Under the pieces are notes generated by a model that saw only the letters and a list, made by a program, of their open reading frames with translations, did no database searches and was not told the DNA's origin. Shown here one piece after another: positions 11,221 to 20,521 of a stretch of DNA of 64,000 nucleotides. Numbering within the stretch: position 1 is the stretch's first letter; each line of letters begins with the position of its first letter. The DNA comes from Nevskiales bacterium (GTDB lineage: Bacteria > Pseudomonadota > Gammaproteobacteria > Nevskiales > Nevskiaceae), in assembly GCA_028698335.1 (NCBI GenBank), contig JAQVDP010000007.1, positions 124,001 through 188,000 of the forward strand, given 5' to 3'. A program made the position numbers and the translations under genes.

Positions 11221-13884
11221 CTAGAACTGGATCTTGACGAAGGCTCTGGCCGTGTCCTTGTCGCGATACAGGTTCGCCGGCCCACCCCCGGTGTTCCAGG
11301 TGTAGCCGAGGTAGAACGCGAGGTTCGACTTGTATCGGGTCTCGATCTGCAGATCCGCAGTCTTGCGTCCGCTGATGAAGTTCTCGCCCGGCCCCGGCGC
11401 GGTACCGTTGACGTTGTGCTGCCAGATGATCTGCGGCGCGAACGATATGCCGGGGAAGACCGATTCGTAGCGCAGGATGCTGATCATCACGTAGCCCCAC
11501 GAGAACTTGTCGGGATACAGATCCAGATTGGCCTGCGACGGATTGAAACGCAGCCCGTCGACACCGTAGGAGCACGACTGCCTCGGTGCCTTGGTCACCG
11601 GATCGTAGGAGCAGGCCATGCGCTGCTGGCGGACGTTGGTCCAACTCGCGCCGGTGCCGTCGGCACCGGCGCTGGCGTGGGAGTAGGTCCCTGCGGCCTC
11701 GAACTGCAGTTCGTCCAGCGGCGGCAGGTCCGGCACCCAGGTCGCGCCGACCTCGAACACGAACAGGATCTGGTCGGCACCCAGCGGGTTGTCGCTGGCG
11801 CCGAGCACCTGCGTGCCCCCGAGATTGAACTGGAACGTATCCAGCCGTTCGTACCCGCGGATATAGCAGGGATTCGACGGCGTATAGGGAATGAAGTTCG
11901 GATTCGGCGTCCGGGTGTTGGTCGTGTAGCGGTTCTGGCTGCCGAGGTAGCGGGGCTCGCAGGGGGCGTTTTCACCGGCCTCGACACCGCGATACGGCAT
12001 CACGAACGACGGGAACGAGCGCGCCGATCCGGGCGCGTGGCCGATCGCGAGGTCGAAGGTGTCGTTGAACGCGCCCGGCGTGCCGTTGGCGTCGACGACG
12101 TAGTCGCTCGGCGAATACAGCGCCTGCCCGCCACCGAGCGGAGTGGCGACATCGTTCATGCCGTCGACGTACGAACCGACACCAACCGTGGTTCCGGCGC
12201 AGCCGAAACCGGCGGGAATCACGTTGGGCACCCCGACCAGCCCCCCGGTCAGGTCGCTGACCGTGCCGAAGATCGTGTTGACGAGTCCCAGCGCCGGGTC
12301 CAGTGCCTCTGCCGGCAGCAGGCGCGGCAGATTGGGATCATGGCAGCGCGACAGCGTCGGACCGAATGCCGAGAACACAAGATCCTCGAGATCCACCTGC
12401 AGCGGCGCGTTCGGGCGGTACGCCACCTCGCCCTGGAACGACCAGCCGAAGGCGGTCGTCGCAAAGCTCGCGCCGAACATGTGGATGTCCTCGGGATATT
12501 CGACGAGCAGCTTGACGGTATCCAGCGGGACGGCGTTGCTCGTGGCGTTCTCCGGATCGCCAGTGGTCAGCTCGTGGACGATCGGCAGATCCGGGCACGC
12601 CGCCAGGAAGCTGACCGGGTCATAGGCATCGATCCCCAGCGCGTTGCCCTCGCGGCGCGCGCAACTCGCGACCGTCGAGAAGAAACTCGCGTACGGCAGC
12701 CGCGAGTGGTAGTTCATGTAGTAGAGGCCGAACTCGGTGCCGTTGTTCAGCTCCTCGGCGTAGTACTTCAGCGACACACCGTACTGTCCCGAGGAGTCCG
12801 GCTCCAGATCCTTGAGGCGTTCGATCGTCGTCGTCGTGTTGGTCACGCCCGAGAGCGGGTTGTACAGCGGGAACGCAACCGCCTCCGGGTCCTCCGGGGC
12901 ACCGCCGAAATTCACATGCGCGTAGTTGACCGCATTGTTGACGCCGACGGTATCGGACACCGCATACAACGATCCCGGCGCGGGCGCCTCGAGCGGCTGC
13001 CACTCGAGCTGGTAGAACACGTCGAGCAAGGCGTTGTAGAACGGCTCGAACGACAGCGACACCATGTTGATCGGCGTGAAGATCTCCTCGACCTGATAGC
13101 CGACACGATAGTAGTTGTTGGCATTGACCGGGTTGGCGGAGTTCAGCGAGTTCAACGCCTGCAGCAGCGACTCCCCCCAGTTGATCAGCTGCCGACCGAC
13201 CTTGATGCTCAGCTCGCGCTCGCCCCACAGCGGCACCGAACCGAAGATGTACGCATCGAGCAACTGCATCTCGGTGCCGATCTGGTTGAGCAGCTCGCCA
13301 CCGTTGCGGGAGCGATACACCGGCGCGCCGCGTCCGTACTGGGCGATGCCGAGGGACGGATCCGGCGTGACCAGATCGGCCTTGTTGTCCGGGTTGATTT
13401 CGTTCGGGTGATACTCGGTGAAGTCGGCGTTGATCCAGTCGTAGTAATACAGACCTTTGACGAACACGCCGAAGTCGCCATAGGTCAGGGTGAGATCCTG
13501 CGTGACCTTGGCGATACCGGAGGTCAGGTCGCCCTTGTCGTAGTTCCAGTTACCGTCATCGAAGTTCGGGCTGAACTGTCCGGGCGCCTGCGCCAGGGCC
13601 GTGGCCGGGTGCCCCTGATCGCGGAACAGCCCCTGGCACGACTGGTTCAGGCCGCCGCAGACATCCGGGTTGATGTTGGCCTTGCCCAGATAATCCTTGT
13701 GCCGGTCCTGTGTCCGCACGGCGGCACCGATCATCACCGTGGTGTTGAGGACCCCTTCGATTTCGTCCTGGTCGCCCCACGGCAGACTGAAGCTGATCGC
13801 ATGTGCCGCGCCCGCATGCAGGCCCATCACGAATGCAATAGATGCCGCGATCCTGCAGATGCGGCGTGTTGCCAACTGGTTCAT
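11221..13884 (-). CDS. DUF1302 family outer-membrane protein
   Basis: Secreted, probably outer-membrane beta-barrel protein of the DUF1302 family, whose members recur in hydrocarbon- and lipid-degrading proteobacteria. I chose ATG at 13884 because GGGGGA lies just upstream. It gives 887 residues with a clear signal peptide cleaved after AHA, and the mature protein begins ISFSLPWGD. Family-typical phrases include YNYDKGDLTSGI-like and VGRQLINWGES segments. Alternating aromatic strands run through the C-terminal half. It appears monocistronic. Family members have been proposed to move hydrophobic substrates, but the function is unproven. Confidence 0.85.
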   Translation of the reverse strand: MNQLATRRICRIAASIAFVMGLHAGAAHAISFSLPWGDQDEIEGVLNTTVMIGAAVRTQDRHKDYLGKANINPDVCGGLNQSCQGLFRDQGHPATALAQAPGQFSPNFDDGNWNYDKGDLTSGIAKVTQDLTLTYGDFGVFVKGLYYYDWINADFTEYHPNEINPDNKADLVTPDPSLGIAQYGRGAPVYRSRNGGELLNQIGTEMQLLDAYIFGSVPLWGERELSIKVGRQLINWGESLLQALNSLNSANPVNANNYYRVGYQVEEIFTPINMVSLSFEPFYNALLDVFYQLEWQPLEAPAPGSLYAVSDTVGVNNAVNYAHVNFGGAPEDPEAVAFPLYNPLSGVTNTTTTIERLKDLEPDSSGQYGVSLKYYAEELNNGTEFGLYYMNYHSRLPYASFFSTVASCARREGNALGIDAYDPVSFLAACPDLPIVHELTTGDPENATSNAVPLDTVKLLVEYPEDIHMFGASFATTAFGWSFQGEVAYRPNAPLQVDLEDLVFSAFGPTLSRCHDPNLPRLLPAEALDPALGLVNTIFGTVSDLTGGLVGVPNVIPAGFGCAGTTVGVGSYVDGMNDVATPLGGGQALYSPSDYVVDANGTPGAFNDTFDLAIGHAPGSARSFPSFVMPYRGVEAGENAPCEPRYLGSQNRYTTNTRTPNPNFIPYTPSNPCYIRGYERLDTFQFNLGGTQVLGASDNPLGADQILFVFEVGATWVPDLPPLDELQFEAAGTYSHASAGADGTGASWTNVRQQRMACSYDPVTKAPRQSCSYGVDGLRFNPSQANLDLYPDKFSWGYVMISILRYESVFPGISFAPQIIWQHNVNGTAPGPGENFISGRKTADLQIETRYKSNLAFYLGYTWNTGGGPANLYRDKDTARAFVKIQF

Positions 13885-14103
13885 TTTTTCCCCCGATACA
13901 GGGATGCCTGGCGGCATCGCCTCGATCGCACGGCGAACACATCAAATGTGTTCAGCTCTCCTCTCTCCTCGGGCGAGATTAGGCAGGTTTGGCGCGCCGC
14001 GCAACTGGGAAAAACTTCACCGGAGGCTCGCACACGACGCGCTGACCGGGTGCGGCAGCGGACGTTGGTCCGCGTGAAAACGACCGCGGCGACGCCGCGA
14101 ACG
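13885..14103. promoter_or_regulatory. promoter region of the DUF1302 gene
   Basis: 219 bases between the end of the peptide ABC operon and the DUF1302 gene, with no gene seen. The strong GGGGGA ribosome-binding site lies just before 13884. Whether a terminator for the upstream operon sits here is unclear, because I see no strong hairpin plus T tract. Confidence 0.4.
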
Positions 14104-14889
14104 TCAGCGAACCTCGGCGGCCGCGAGCAGCGCGCGCGTGTAGGGATGCTGCGGCGCGGACATCAGCGCCTGCGTGTCCCCCTGCTCGATCAGCTGCCCC
14201 TGGCGCATCACGGCGACACGCTCGCACATGGTCGCGACCACCGCCAGGTCGTGCGAGATCAGCAGCATCGACAAACCGCGCGCCCGGGACTGTTCGCGGA
14301 TCAAGTCCAGCAGCTGTGCCTGGACGGTGACGTCCAGCGCCGTCGTCGGTTCGTCCGCGATCAGCAGTCGCGGGCGACACGACAATGCGATGGCCAGCAT
14401 CACCCGCTGGCACATCCCGCCGGAGAGTTCGTGTGGGTACTGCCGCATCCGGTTCGCCGCATCGCTGATCCGGACCGCGTCAAGCAGGCGAAGGCCCTCT
14501 GCCCAGGCATCCGCCTGACTCAGGCCGAGATGCGTCCGCATGCCCTCGACCATCTGCGCGCCGATCCGCAGATAGGGATTCAGGCTGCTCATCGGATTCT
14601 GAAACACACAACCGATTCCGGCGCCCCGCACCCGATTCAGGGCGCGCTCGGACAATCCGGTCAGCTCGCGCCCTTCGAAACGGATGCTGCCCTCGACCGT
14701 CGCCTGCCGCGGCGTCAGCCCGAGGATGGCCAGCATCGTCTGCGACTTGCCGGAGCCGGATTCTCCGATCACACCCAGTGTCCCGCCCGCCGGCAACTCG
14801 AAACTGACGTCCTCGACGGCATATCGACGCTCCGACTCGCCGGGAAAGCCGACATACAGCCGCTGGACGCTGAGCAGCGGATCGCTCAC
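14104..14889 (-). CDS. oppD: peptide ABC transporter ATPase (OppD-like, short)
   Basis: Cytosolic ATPase of an oligopeptide/dipeptide importer. I chose GTG at 14889 because it overlaps the permease stop as GTGA. It gives 261 residues. Walker A is GESGSGKS, the signature is LSGGMCQR, Walker B is LLIADEPTTALD, and the switch histidine is in LISHDLAVV. Usual OppD proteins are about 320-340 residues and end in a cysteine-containing oligopeptide-binding C-domain. This one stops right after HPYTRALLAAAEVR, so that domain is missing, and no partner OppF follows. It may homodimerise or pair with an ATPase encoded elsewhere. Confidence 0.88.
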   Translation of the reverse strand: MSDPLLSVQRLYVGFPGESERRYAVEDVSFELPAGGTLGVIGESGSGKSQTMLAILGLTPRQATVEGSIRFEGRELTGLSERALNRVRGAGIGCVFQNPMSSLNPYLRIGAQMVEGMRTHLGLSQADAWAEGLRLLDAVRISDAANRMRQYPHELSGGMCQRVMLAIALSCRPRLLIADEPTTALDVTVQAQLLDLIREQSRARGLSMLLISHDLAVVATMCERVAVMRQGQLIEQGDTQALMSAPQHPYTRALLAAAEVR

Positions 14890-15758
14890 GTCCCGCTCCC
14901 GATATCCAGCGCGTCGCGCAAGGCATCGCCGACGCGGTTCAGACTCAGCAGGGTCAGCGCGAGAAAGGCTCCGGGGAAGATCAGCGACCACGGCGTCACC
15001 TCCATCTCGCGGGCGCCGTCGTTGACCAGCGCCCCCCAACTCGTCGACGGTTCCTGGACGCCGAGGCCGAGAAAACTGAGGAACGATTCGATCAGGATGA
15101 CCTGGGGCACGGTCAGCGTCGCGTACACGACCACCACTCCCAGCAGGTTCGGCACGATATGCCGCCGCAACATCACGCCGTCCGCCACTCCGGCCATGCG
15201 CGCAGCCGTGACGAACTCCCGGTGCCGCAAGGCCAGGGTCTGGCCCCTGACGACCCTCGCGGTATCCAGCCAGTTGACCGCGCCGATGGCGGCGAACATC
15301 AGCACCAGGTGCCGGCCGAACAGCACGGTGAGCAGAATCACCAGGAACATGAAGGGCAGTGCATACAGGACATCCACGGCCCGCATCATCCAGCGATCCG
15401 CACGCCCCCCGAAATAGCCGGCAACGGCGCCATACAGCACGCCGATCAGGATCGCGACCAGCGTCGAACTCAGCCCGACCGCAAGCGACAACCGTCCACC
15501 GCTGAGCGTGCGTACGAAAAGATCGCGCCCGAGGCTGTCGGTTCCGAACCAGTGTCCGTCCGCCTGCGACGGCGGCGTACCCCAGTCGGCGTCGAAGTCG
15601 ATGTGCTCGACCGTGTACGGGCTCAGCAGCGGACCGACGACGACGGCGATGACGATCAAAGCCAGCACCGCCGCCGCCAGCATCGCCCCAGGCTGTGTCG
15701 CATACCGGCGCCAGATGGATCCCGGACCCGGGGGCCGCGAGACGGGCATCGTCGTCAT
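14886..15758 (-). CDS. oppC: peptide ABC transporter permease OppC
   Basis: Inner-membrane permease of 290 residues. It has an OppC-type N-terminal helix followed by the ABC-2 permease core with about six membrane spans. The hallmark GTDSLGRDLFVR lies near residue 70, and the EAA-type coupling loop is near 185-200. I chose ATG at 15758 because it overlaps the OppB stop as ATGA and matches OppC N-termini. The frame is open further upstream, but that stretch is the shadow of oppB. It ends in a 4-bp overlap with the ATPase gene. Confidence 0.92.
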   Translation of the reverse strand: MTTMPVSRPPGPGSIWRRYATQPGAMLAAAVLALIVIAVVVGPLLSPYTVEHIDFDADWGTPPSQADGHWFGTDSLGRDLFVRTLSGGRLSLAVGLSSTLVAILIGVLYGAVAGYFGGRADRWMMRAVDVLYALPFMFLVILLTVLFGRHLVLMFAAIGAVNWLDTARVVRGQTLALRHREFVTAARMAGVADGVMLRRHIVPNLLGVVVVYATLTVPQVILIESFLSFLGLGVQEPSTSWGALVNDGAREMEVTPWSLIFPGAFLALTLLSLNRVGDALRDALDIGSGT

Positions 15759-16675
15759 CGGCGCCGCAGCCTCGGATCGAGTACGCCGTAGAGCAGGTCG
15801 ACCACGAAGTTGAAGCCGATGATCATGCTGCCGTAAACCAACACCACGCCAAGCACGAGGGTGTAGTCCCGGTTCAGTGCCGCCTGCACGAAATACCGCC
15901 CCAGCCCCGGAATCGCGAAGACCTGCTCGACGACCACCGATCCGGTCAACAGTGCCGCCGCGGCCGGGCCCAGATAGGACAGCACCGGCATCAGTGACGG
16001 CCGCAGCGCGTGACGGAAAAGGACCTGGCGCACCGGCAGTCCGCGCGCCCTGGCGGCGAGGATGTATGGAGACGACAGCACCTCGGCCATCGCGCCCCGG
16101 GTCAGGCGCGCGACATAGGCCAGCTGCGGGAGTGCCAAGGCCGCCGCGGGCAACAGCAGGTCCGTCCAGCGCCCAGCCTGCCAGCCGCCTGCGGGCAGCC
16201 ACCCCAGTCCGACCGAGAACAACAGGATCAGCAGCGGGGCCACCACGAAGTTCGGAGCCGCAATGCCCAGCGCGCTGAACAGGCCCAGCAGGCGATCGAT
16301 CCAGCTTCCGCGCCAGTAGGCCGCGCACACGCCGCTGACGACGCCGATCGCCACCGCGAACAGCAGGGCAACACCCCCGAGCAGCAGCGACACCCTGAGC
16401 CCGGCTCCGATCAGTTCCGCAACGCTGTAACCCTCGTACTGGAACGACGGTCCCAGATCGCCCCGCACGACGCCCGACAGGTAGTGCAGATACTGCTGCC
16501 ACAACGGTTCGTCGAGCTTGTACTCGGCCTTCATCGCCGCCTCGATCTGCGGCGCCAGCTGGCGCTCGCGGTCGAAGGGACCTCCCGGCGCCGCCCGCAT
16601 CAGGAAAAACGACAGGGTGATCAGCACCAGCAAAGTCGGCAGCGCCGTCAGCAGGCGCTCGAACGCCAGCCTCAC
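15755..16675 (-). CDS. oppB: peptide ABC transporter permease OppB
   Basis: Inner-membrane permease of 306 residues. It closely follows E. coli OppB in layout: an N-terminal helix with LPTLLVLITLSFFLMR, then APGGPFDRER, YLSGVVRGDLGPSF, and a C-terminal segment with LYGVLDPRLR. I chose GTG at 16675 because it overlaps the stop of the substrate-binding protein gene as GTGA. Four-base overlaps run through the whole operon, implying coupled translation. Confidence 0.93.
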   Translation of the reverse strand: MRLAFERLLTALPTLLVLITLSFFLMRAAPGGPFDRERQLAPQIEAAMKAEYKLDEPLWQQYLHYLSGVVRGDLGPSFQYEGYSVAELIGAGLRVSLLLGGVALLFAVAIGVVSGVCAAYWRGSWIDRLLGLFSALGIAAPNFVVAPLLILLFSVGLGWLPAGGWQAGRWTDLLLPAAALALPQLAYVARLTRGAMAEVLSSPYILAARARGLPVRQVLFRHALRPSLMPVLSYLGPAAAALLTGSVVVEQVFAIPGLGRYFVQAALNRDYTLVLGVVLVYGSMIIGFNFVVDLLYGVLDPRLRRR

Positions 16676-18249
16676 GGTGCGGCGGGCAGGATCCGCAGAT
16701 CCTGGCTGTAGTGGTAGTCGAGCATGTTGTCCGTCCAGCCTGCGACGTGCGGCTTGATCAGATGCTTGGAGGTGTAGAAGTAGATCGGAATGACCGGCAC
16801 CTCGTCCAGCACGCGCCGCTCGGCGGCCTGCAGCAGACGCGCACGCCGTTCGGGATCGGCCGTCCGACGCGCGCGCTCGATCAGGCGGTCGTATTCCGGA
16901 TCGGACCAACCGGTGTCGTTCTGCCCGTTGCCGCTGGTCAGAATCTCAGCGAAGCTCAACGGATCGTCGAAGTCGGCGATCCACGCGGCCCGGAACACCT
17001 GCGTGTCCGCCTTGAGCTTGCGGTTGCTCAGGAAGACCTTGAATTCTTCGTTGACGAGCGACGTCTGCACACCCAGCACCTGCCGCCACATCGCCGCAAT
17101 GACCGTGGCGATCCGCCGATGGTTTTCGTTGGTGTTGTAGCGGATCTCCAGCCGCAGGGGGCGGTCGGGACCGTATCCGGACGCACGATACAGACGCCTG
17201 GCCTCGGCCTGCCGCTCGGTCCAAGGGCTCGCCGGCGGACGCCCGAGCGACAGATGCCCCGAGGTCTCCGGCGGGATCCAGGACTCCGCCGGCAGTCCGA
17301 GGCCATGCAGCAACTTGCTCGCAATCACCTCGCGATCGATCGCCAGCGACAAGGCCTGCCGCAACGGCTTGTTGCCGGCCAGCGGCGGCCGGGTCAGGTT
17401 CAGGCCGTAGTAGTACACGCCCAGATACGGCGCCACGCGCAGCTCATCACCCAGCTGACGCCGGATCTTCGGGATCAGTACCGGCGGCACCTCGTAGGTG
17501 ACATCGAGTTCGCCGGCGAGATATCGCTTGTATTCCGAATTCAGATCCTCGGTCGGAAAATACTCGACGACGTCGATGCTGACGTCCCGGGCTCGCCAGT
17601 AGTTAGGATTCCGCCGCAAGCGGACATGCGACTGCACGCCCCAGTCGTCGAGCATGTACGCACCGTTGCCGACCAGGCGTCCGGCTCGGGCGAAATCCGC
17701 TCCATATTGCGCCAGCGACGGACGGTGAACCGGGTAGGTCGATGCGTGACTCAACAATCCGAGCCAGTACGGCGCAGGCGCCGACAGCCGCATTTCGAGC
17801 GTGTGCGCGGACACGGCACGTACCGCCAGCGTCTCCGGAGCAGCCTTCCCTTCGATGATGGCGCCAGCCCCCTCGATGAGGCCCAGCATCTGCGCGTAGC
17901 TCGAGCCGGTAGCGGGCGTCACCGTACGCCGCAACCCGGCTACGAAATCCTCCGCGGTGACCGGATCCCCGTTCGACCAGCGCGCGTCGGGGCGCAGCTC
18001 GAAACGATACGTCCGCCCGTCCTCGCTGATCGACCACGACTCGGCCGCACCGGCAATGACCCTGCCATCCGGCGCGATGCGCGTCAGCCCTTCGTACAGG
18101 TCCCGCAGAATGTTGGCGGCGCTGACACCTTCGGCCCGCTGCGGATCCAGCGTCTCCGGCTCCGGTCCGTTTCCTAGGCGCAGAACCGACACCTCCGCGT
18201 GCGCACACAGCACCGCCGCCAACAACAGTCCGCCCAATAGCTGCCGCAC
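16672..18249 (-). CDS. oppA: peptide ABC transporter substrate-binding protein OppA
   Basis: Periplasmic oligopeptide-binding protein (SBP_bac_5 family) of 525 residues. A short signal peptide (LLGGLLLAAVLCAHAE) precedes the typical opening LRLGNGPEPETLDPQ. Family motifs such as FELRPDARWSNGDPVTAEDF and a C-terminal segment ending near LDYHYSQDLRILP are visible. The start is GTG, preceded by a G-rich ribosome-binding site. It heads the oppABCD unit. The EamA gene starts upstream with only 24 bp between, so both may share a promoter. Confidence 0.93.
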   Translation of the reverse strand: MRQLLGGLLLAAVLCAHAEVSVLRLGNGPEPETLDPQRAEGVSAANILRDLYEGLTRIAPDGRVIAGAAESWSISEDGRTYRFELRPDARWSNGDPVTAEDFVAGLRRTVTPATGSSYAQMLGLIEGAGAIIEGKAAPETLAVRAVSAHTLEMRLSAPAPYWLGLLSHASTYPVHRPSLAQYGADFARAGRLVGNGAYMLDDWGVQSHVRLRRNPNYWRARDVSIDVVEYFPTEDLNSEYKRYLAGELDVTYEVPPVLIPKIRRQLGDELRVAPYLGVYYYGLNLTRPPLAGNKPLRQALSLAIDREVIASKLLHGLGLPAESWIPPETSGHLSLGRPPASPWTERQAEARRLYRASGYGPDRPLRLEIRYNTNENHRRIATVIAAMWRQVLGVQTSLVNEEFKVFLSNRKLKADTQVFRAAWIADFDDPLSFAEILTSGNGQNDTGWSDPEYDRLIERARRTADPERRARLLQAAERRVLDEVPVIPIYFYTSKHLIKPHVAGWTDNMLDYHYSQDLRILPAAP

Positions 18250-18273
18250 ACCACCCCCCGCTCGGATCGGGTC

Positions 18274-19185
18274 CTACCTGGATGATCTCCGACCCGCCAC
18301 CGTAACCAGCAACACGCCGACAAGAACCACCAAGGTACCGAGAATCTGCGGCATGTGCATCGATTCACCGAGCAACCACCACCCAAGCAACACCGCGACC
18401 GCCGGATTCACGTAGGCATACGTTCCGAGCTGCGCGGGCGTCACCTCGTGGACGAGCCAGAAATAGGCCCCGTAGGCGAGGCAAGACCCGAAGATCACCA
18501 GATAGAGCAGCGCCCCCATCGCGCTCGCGGTCGGCTGCCACTGCTGCCACTCGCCGCGCGCCAGACCGAGCCCGCCCATGACCAATCCCGTCATCAGCAT
18601 CTGCAGAGCGGCCGTCATCAGCGGCGAGCATCCTACGGGATAACGCCTCGAGACCACGGAGCCACCGGCCCAGAGTATCGGGGACAACAGCAGCGCGGCG
18701 TATGCCGGAGCTGGGGCGAGTTGCATTGACAGCCCCGCCCCCACCAGCAGCGCGACACCGAGGAACCCGAACAGCAGACCCGCGACCGTCAGCCGCGAAA
18801 GCGCCTCGCCGCGTCGCCCCCAGGTTCCGAACCAGGCCATCCAGAGCGCGGATGTCGCGACGATCAGGGCCGCCTGGTTGGATTCGATCCACTGCTCGCT
18901 CCAGGTCACCAGGCCGTTGGCGCCGACCAGCATCATCAGCGCGGTCGCCGCGATCGTCAGCCAGTCACGGGGGCGCGTCGGCAGGCGGCCGCCCCGCCAC
19001 CATGCATAGGCCAGCATCAACGGCGCGGCGAGCAGAAAGCGGACTCCGGCGAACAGCACCGCCGGAAGGTCGTGCACGCCGACCCGGATCGCCAGATAGG
19101 TGGAGCCCCAGACCAGATAGACCGTGAGAAACGCCAGCGCGACCCGCAGGCGATACGCGGACGCTGACGCAGCGCCGGCTTCCAT
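18274..19185 (-). CDS. EamA/DMT family permease
   Basis: A 303-residue inner-membrane protein with about ten hydrophobic segments and two EamA repeats, the first beginning VWGSTYLAIRVG and the second near residue 155. The C-terminal half ends in LGWWLLGESMHMPQILG, typical of YedA/RhaT-like exporters. I used ATG at 19185 rather than the adjacent TTG. It lies 24 bp upstream of the oppA-like gene on the same strand, a hint of shared transcription. The substrate is unknown. Confidence 0.9.
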   Translation of the reverse strand: MEAGAASASAYRLRVALAFLTVYLVWGSTYLAIRVGVHDLPAVLFAGVRFLLAAPLMLAYAWWRGGRLPTRPRDWLTIAATALMMLVGANGLVTWSEQWIESNQAALIVATSALWMAWFGTWGRRGEALSRLTVAGLLFGFLGVALLVGAGLSMQLAPAPAYAALLLSPILWAGGSVVSRRYPVGCSPLMTAALQMLMTGLVMGGLGLARGEWQQWQPTASAMGALLYLVIFGSCLAYGAYFWLVHEVTPAQLGTYAYVNPAVAVLLGWWLLGESMHMPQILGTLVVLVGVLLVTVAGRRSSR

Positions 19186-19222
19186 CAATACCCGCCCGCG
19201 GGCATCAACTCAGGTCGGCGAC

Positions 19223-20518
19223 TCAGGGCGTCGCTTCCTCATCGTCAGCCGCAGCCAGCGACTCCCGCGCCTCCTCATCCTCGACCTGCGCAATGTGATT
19301 GAGCCACTGCGTCGCGGAATTGCGGGTTTCGTCGGAGTCCTTGGCCTTGCGCAGCAGCTCCACCGCAAGCTTGCGGTTGCCCGTATGGAAAGCCGCGATT
19401 CCCTGCAGGTAGGTCGCATCGGCAACTTTTTTGATGCCCTTCGCGCGGGCCTTGTCCAGGGCCGGAAGCGCGTCCGTCCAGCGCTCGTCCTCGACGTAGA
19501 TCTGGCCCAGACGGTAGTAGATTTCGCCGCTTTCGGAGATCTTCGCGGCACGTTGAAGAACCGTCTCGGCCTTGCCGTACTCCCGGGCCATCATCCAGCT
19601 GTCGCCCAGCAGGGTCAGCGTCTTTTCGTTCGCCGGGAGGATATTGCGTTCGATCCCGCCATCGAGCACCGTCGCCGCCTTGTAGGGAATCTCGAGCAGC
19701 AAGTAGATGTTGGCGAGGTTGCGAACCTCGTTTTCCTGGTCGAGGTAGCCCAGGCGATCGGCCAACGCCAGAACCGCAAGCGACTCCTTGTCGCGCTTGA
19801 TCTCGAACAGGATGCTCGACAGCTGCTTCCAATAATCCTCCTTGGCGGGCACCAACGAGATCAGCTTCAACAGAACGTCCGCGCACTGCGGAAACTGCTT
19901 GAGCTCGTAGTGCAGCGCGAGCTTGAGCTGCAGCCACGACTCCTTGGGCTCCTTGGACTTGGCAATGGCCTTGTCAACCTGGGTCAGCGAATCCTTGAAT
20001 CGATTCTTTTCCGCATAGGCGCTGGCCAGGAGAATATGCGCATCAGCCGGCGGTTCGGACATGGTTTCCGAGAAGTACCGCTCCATCCGCTTGATGGTCA
20101 TGTCGGTCTGACCATCCTGGAAATAGAGCTGTCCGACGTTATAGAGCATCTGCTCGTATGGTTGCTGCGGCAGCGCATCGAGTGCCAAGGCCTCCTCGAA
20201 TGCCTTGATCGCGGCCTTGTAGTTATTCTGCGATATGTAGATGAAGGCCATCGTCTGCTTGACGACCGCAGTCTCGTAATCGTTGCGAACCCGCTTGAGC
20301 AAGGATTCGCACTTTTCCAGCGCCTCCGCGTTCTCGTTCTTACCGATCAGCGTATGCACACGTTCCAGCTGACGATAGGTCGACTCGGTCAGCGCGCCGC
20401 TGGCCTTGCGCTCCTTCTTCGGCGCGTCGGCAGCGGCGGATGTGGAGCCCATCGGCGCGCATGCCAGCGCGGCGCCGAAGAACAGCGCAACCGCTCCCGA
20501 TTTGATGGCTGCTCTCAT
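19223..20518 (-). CDS. TPR-repeat periplasmic protein of the TonB2 operon
   Basis: A 431-residue protein with an N-terminal signal (about residues 1-28; ACAPMG could be a lipobox with C20). About eight tetratricopeptide repeats follow from residue 45 to 420. It is the last gene of the DUF3450-ttpC-exbB-exbD-tonB operon, 3 bp after tonB. TPR proteins are recurrent partners of ttpC-type TonB systems in gammaproteobacteria. It probably scaffolds the TonB complex or its cargo in the periplasm, but the exact role is unknown. Confidence 0.85.
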   Translation of the reverse strand: MRAAIKSGAVALFFGAALACAPMGSTSAAADAPKKERKASGALTESTYRQLERVHTLIGKNENAEALEKCESLLKRVRNDYETAVVKQTMAFIYISQNNYKAAIKAFEEALALDALPQQPYEQMLYNVGQLYFQDGQTDMTIKRMERYFSETMSEPPADAHILLASAYAEKNRFKDSLTQVDKAIAKSKEPKESWLQLKLALHYELKQFPQCADVLLKLISLVPAKEDYWKQLSSILFEIKRDKESLAVLALADRLGYLDQENEVRNLANIYLLLEIPYKAATVLDGGIERNILPANEKTLTLLGDSWMMAREYGKAETVLQRAAKISESGEIYYRLGQIYVEDERWTDALPALDKARAKGIKKVADATYLQGIAAFHTGNRKLAVELLRKAKDSDETRNSATQWLNHIAQVEDEEARESLAAADDEEATP

Positions 20519-20521
20519 CGC

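Noticed and set aside
13979..14103. Frameshifted C-terminal extension of OppD downstream of its stop
   Set aside because: The +1 frame is open (ending GQRVVCEPPVKFFPV...), but it lacks the HPRCP-type cysteine motifs expected of OppD C-domains.
11416..15417. A 1333-codon open frame on the plus strand antisense to DUF1302 and the opp genes
   Set aside because: Arg/Gln/Asp-rich translation without domains, fully opposite to genes with clear families; a GC-rich codon artefact.
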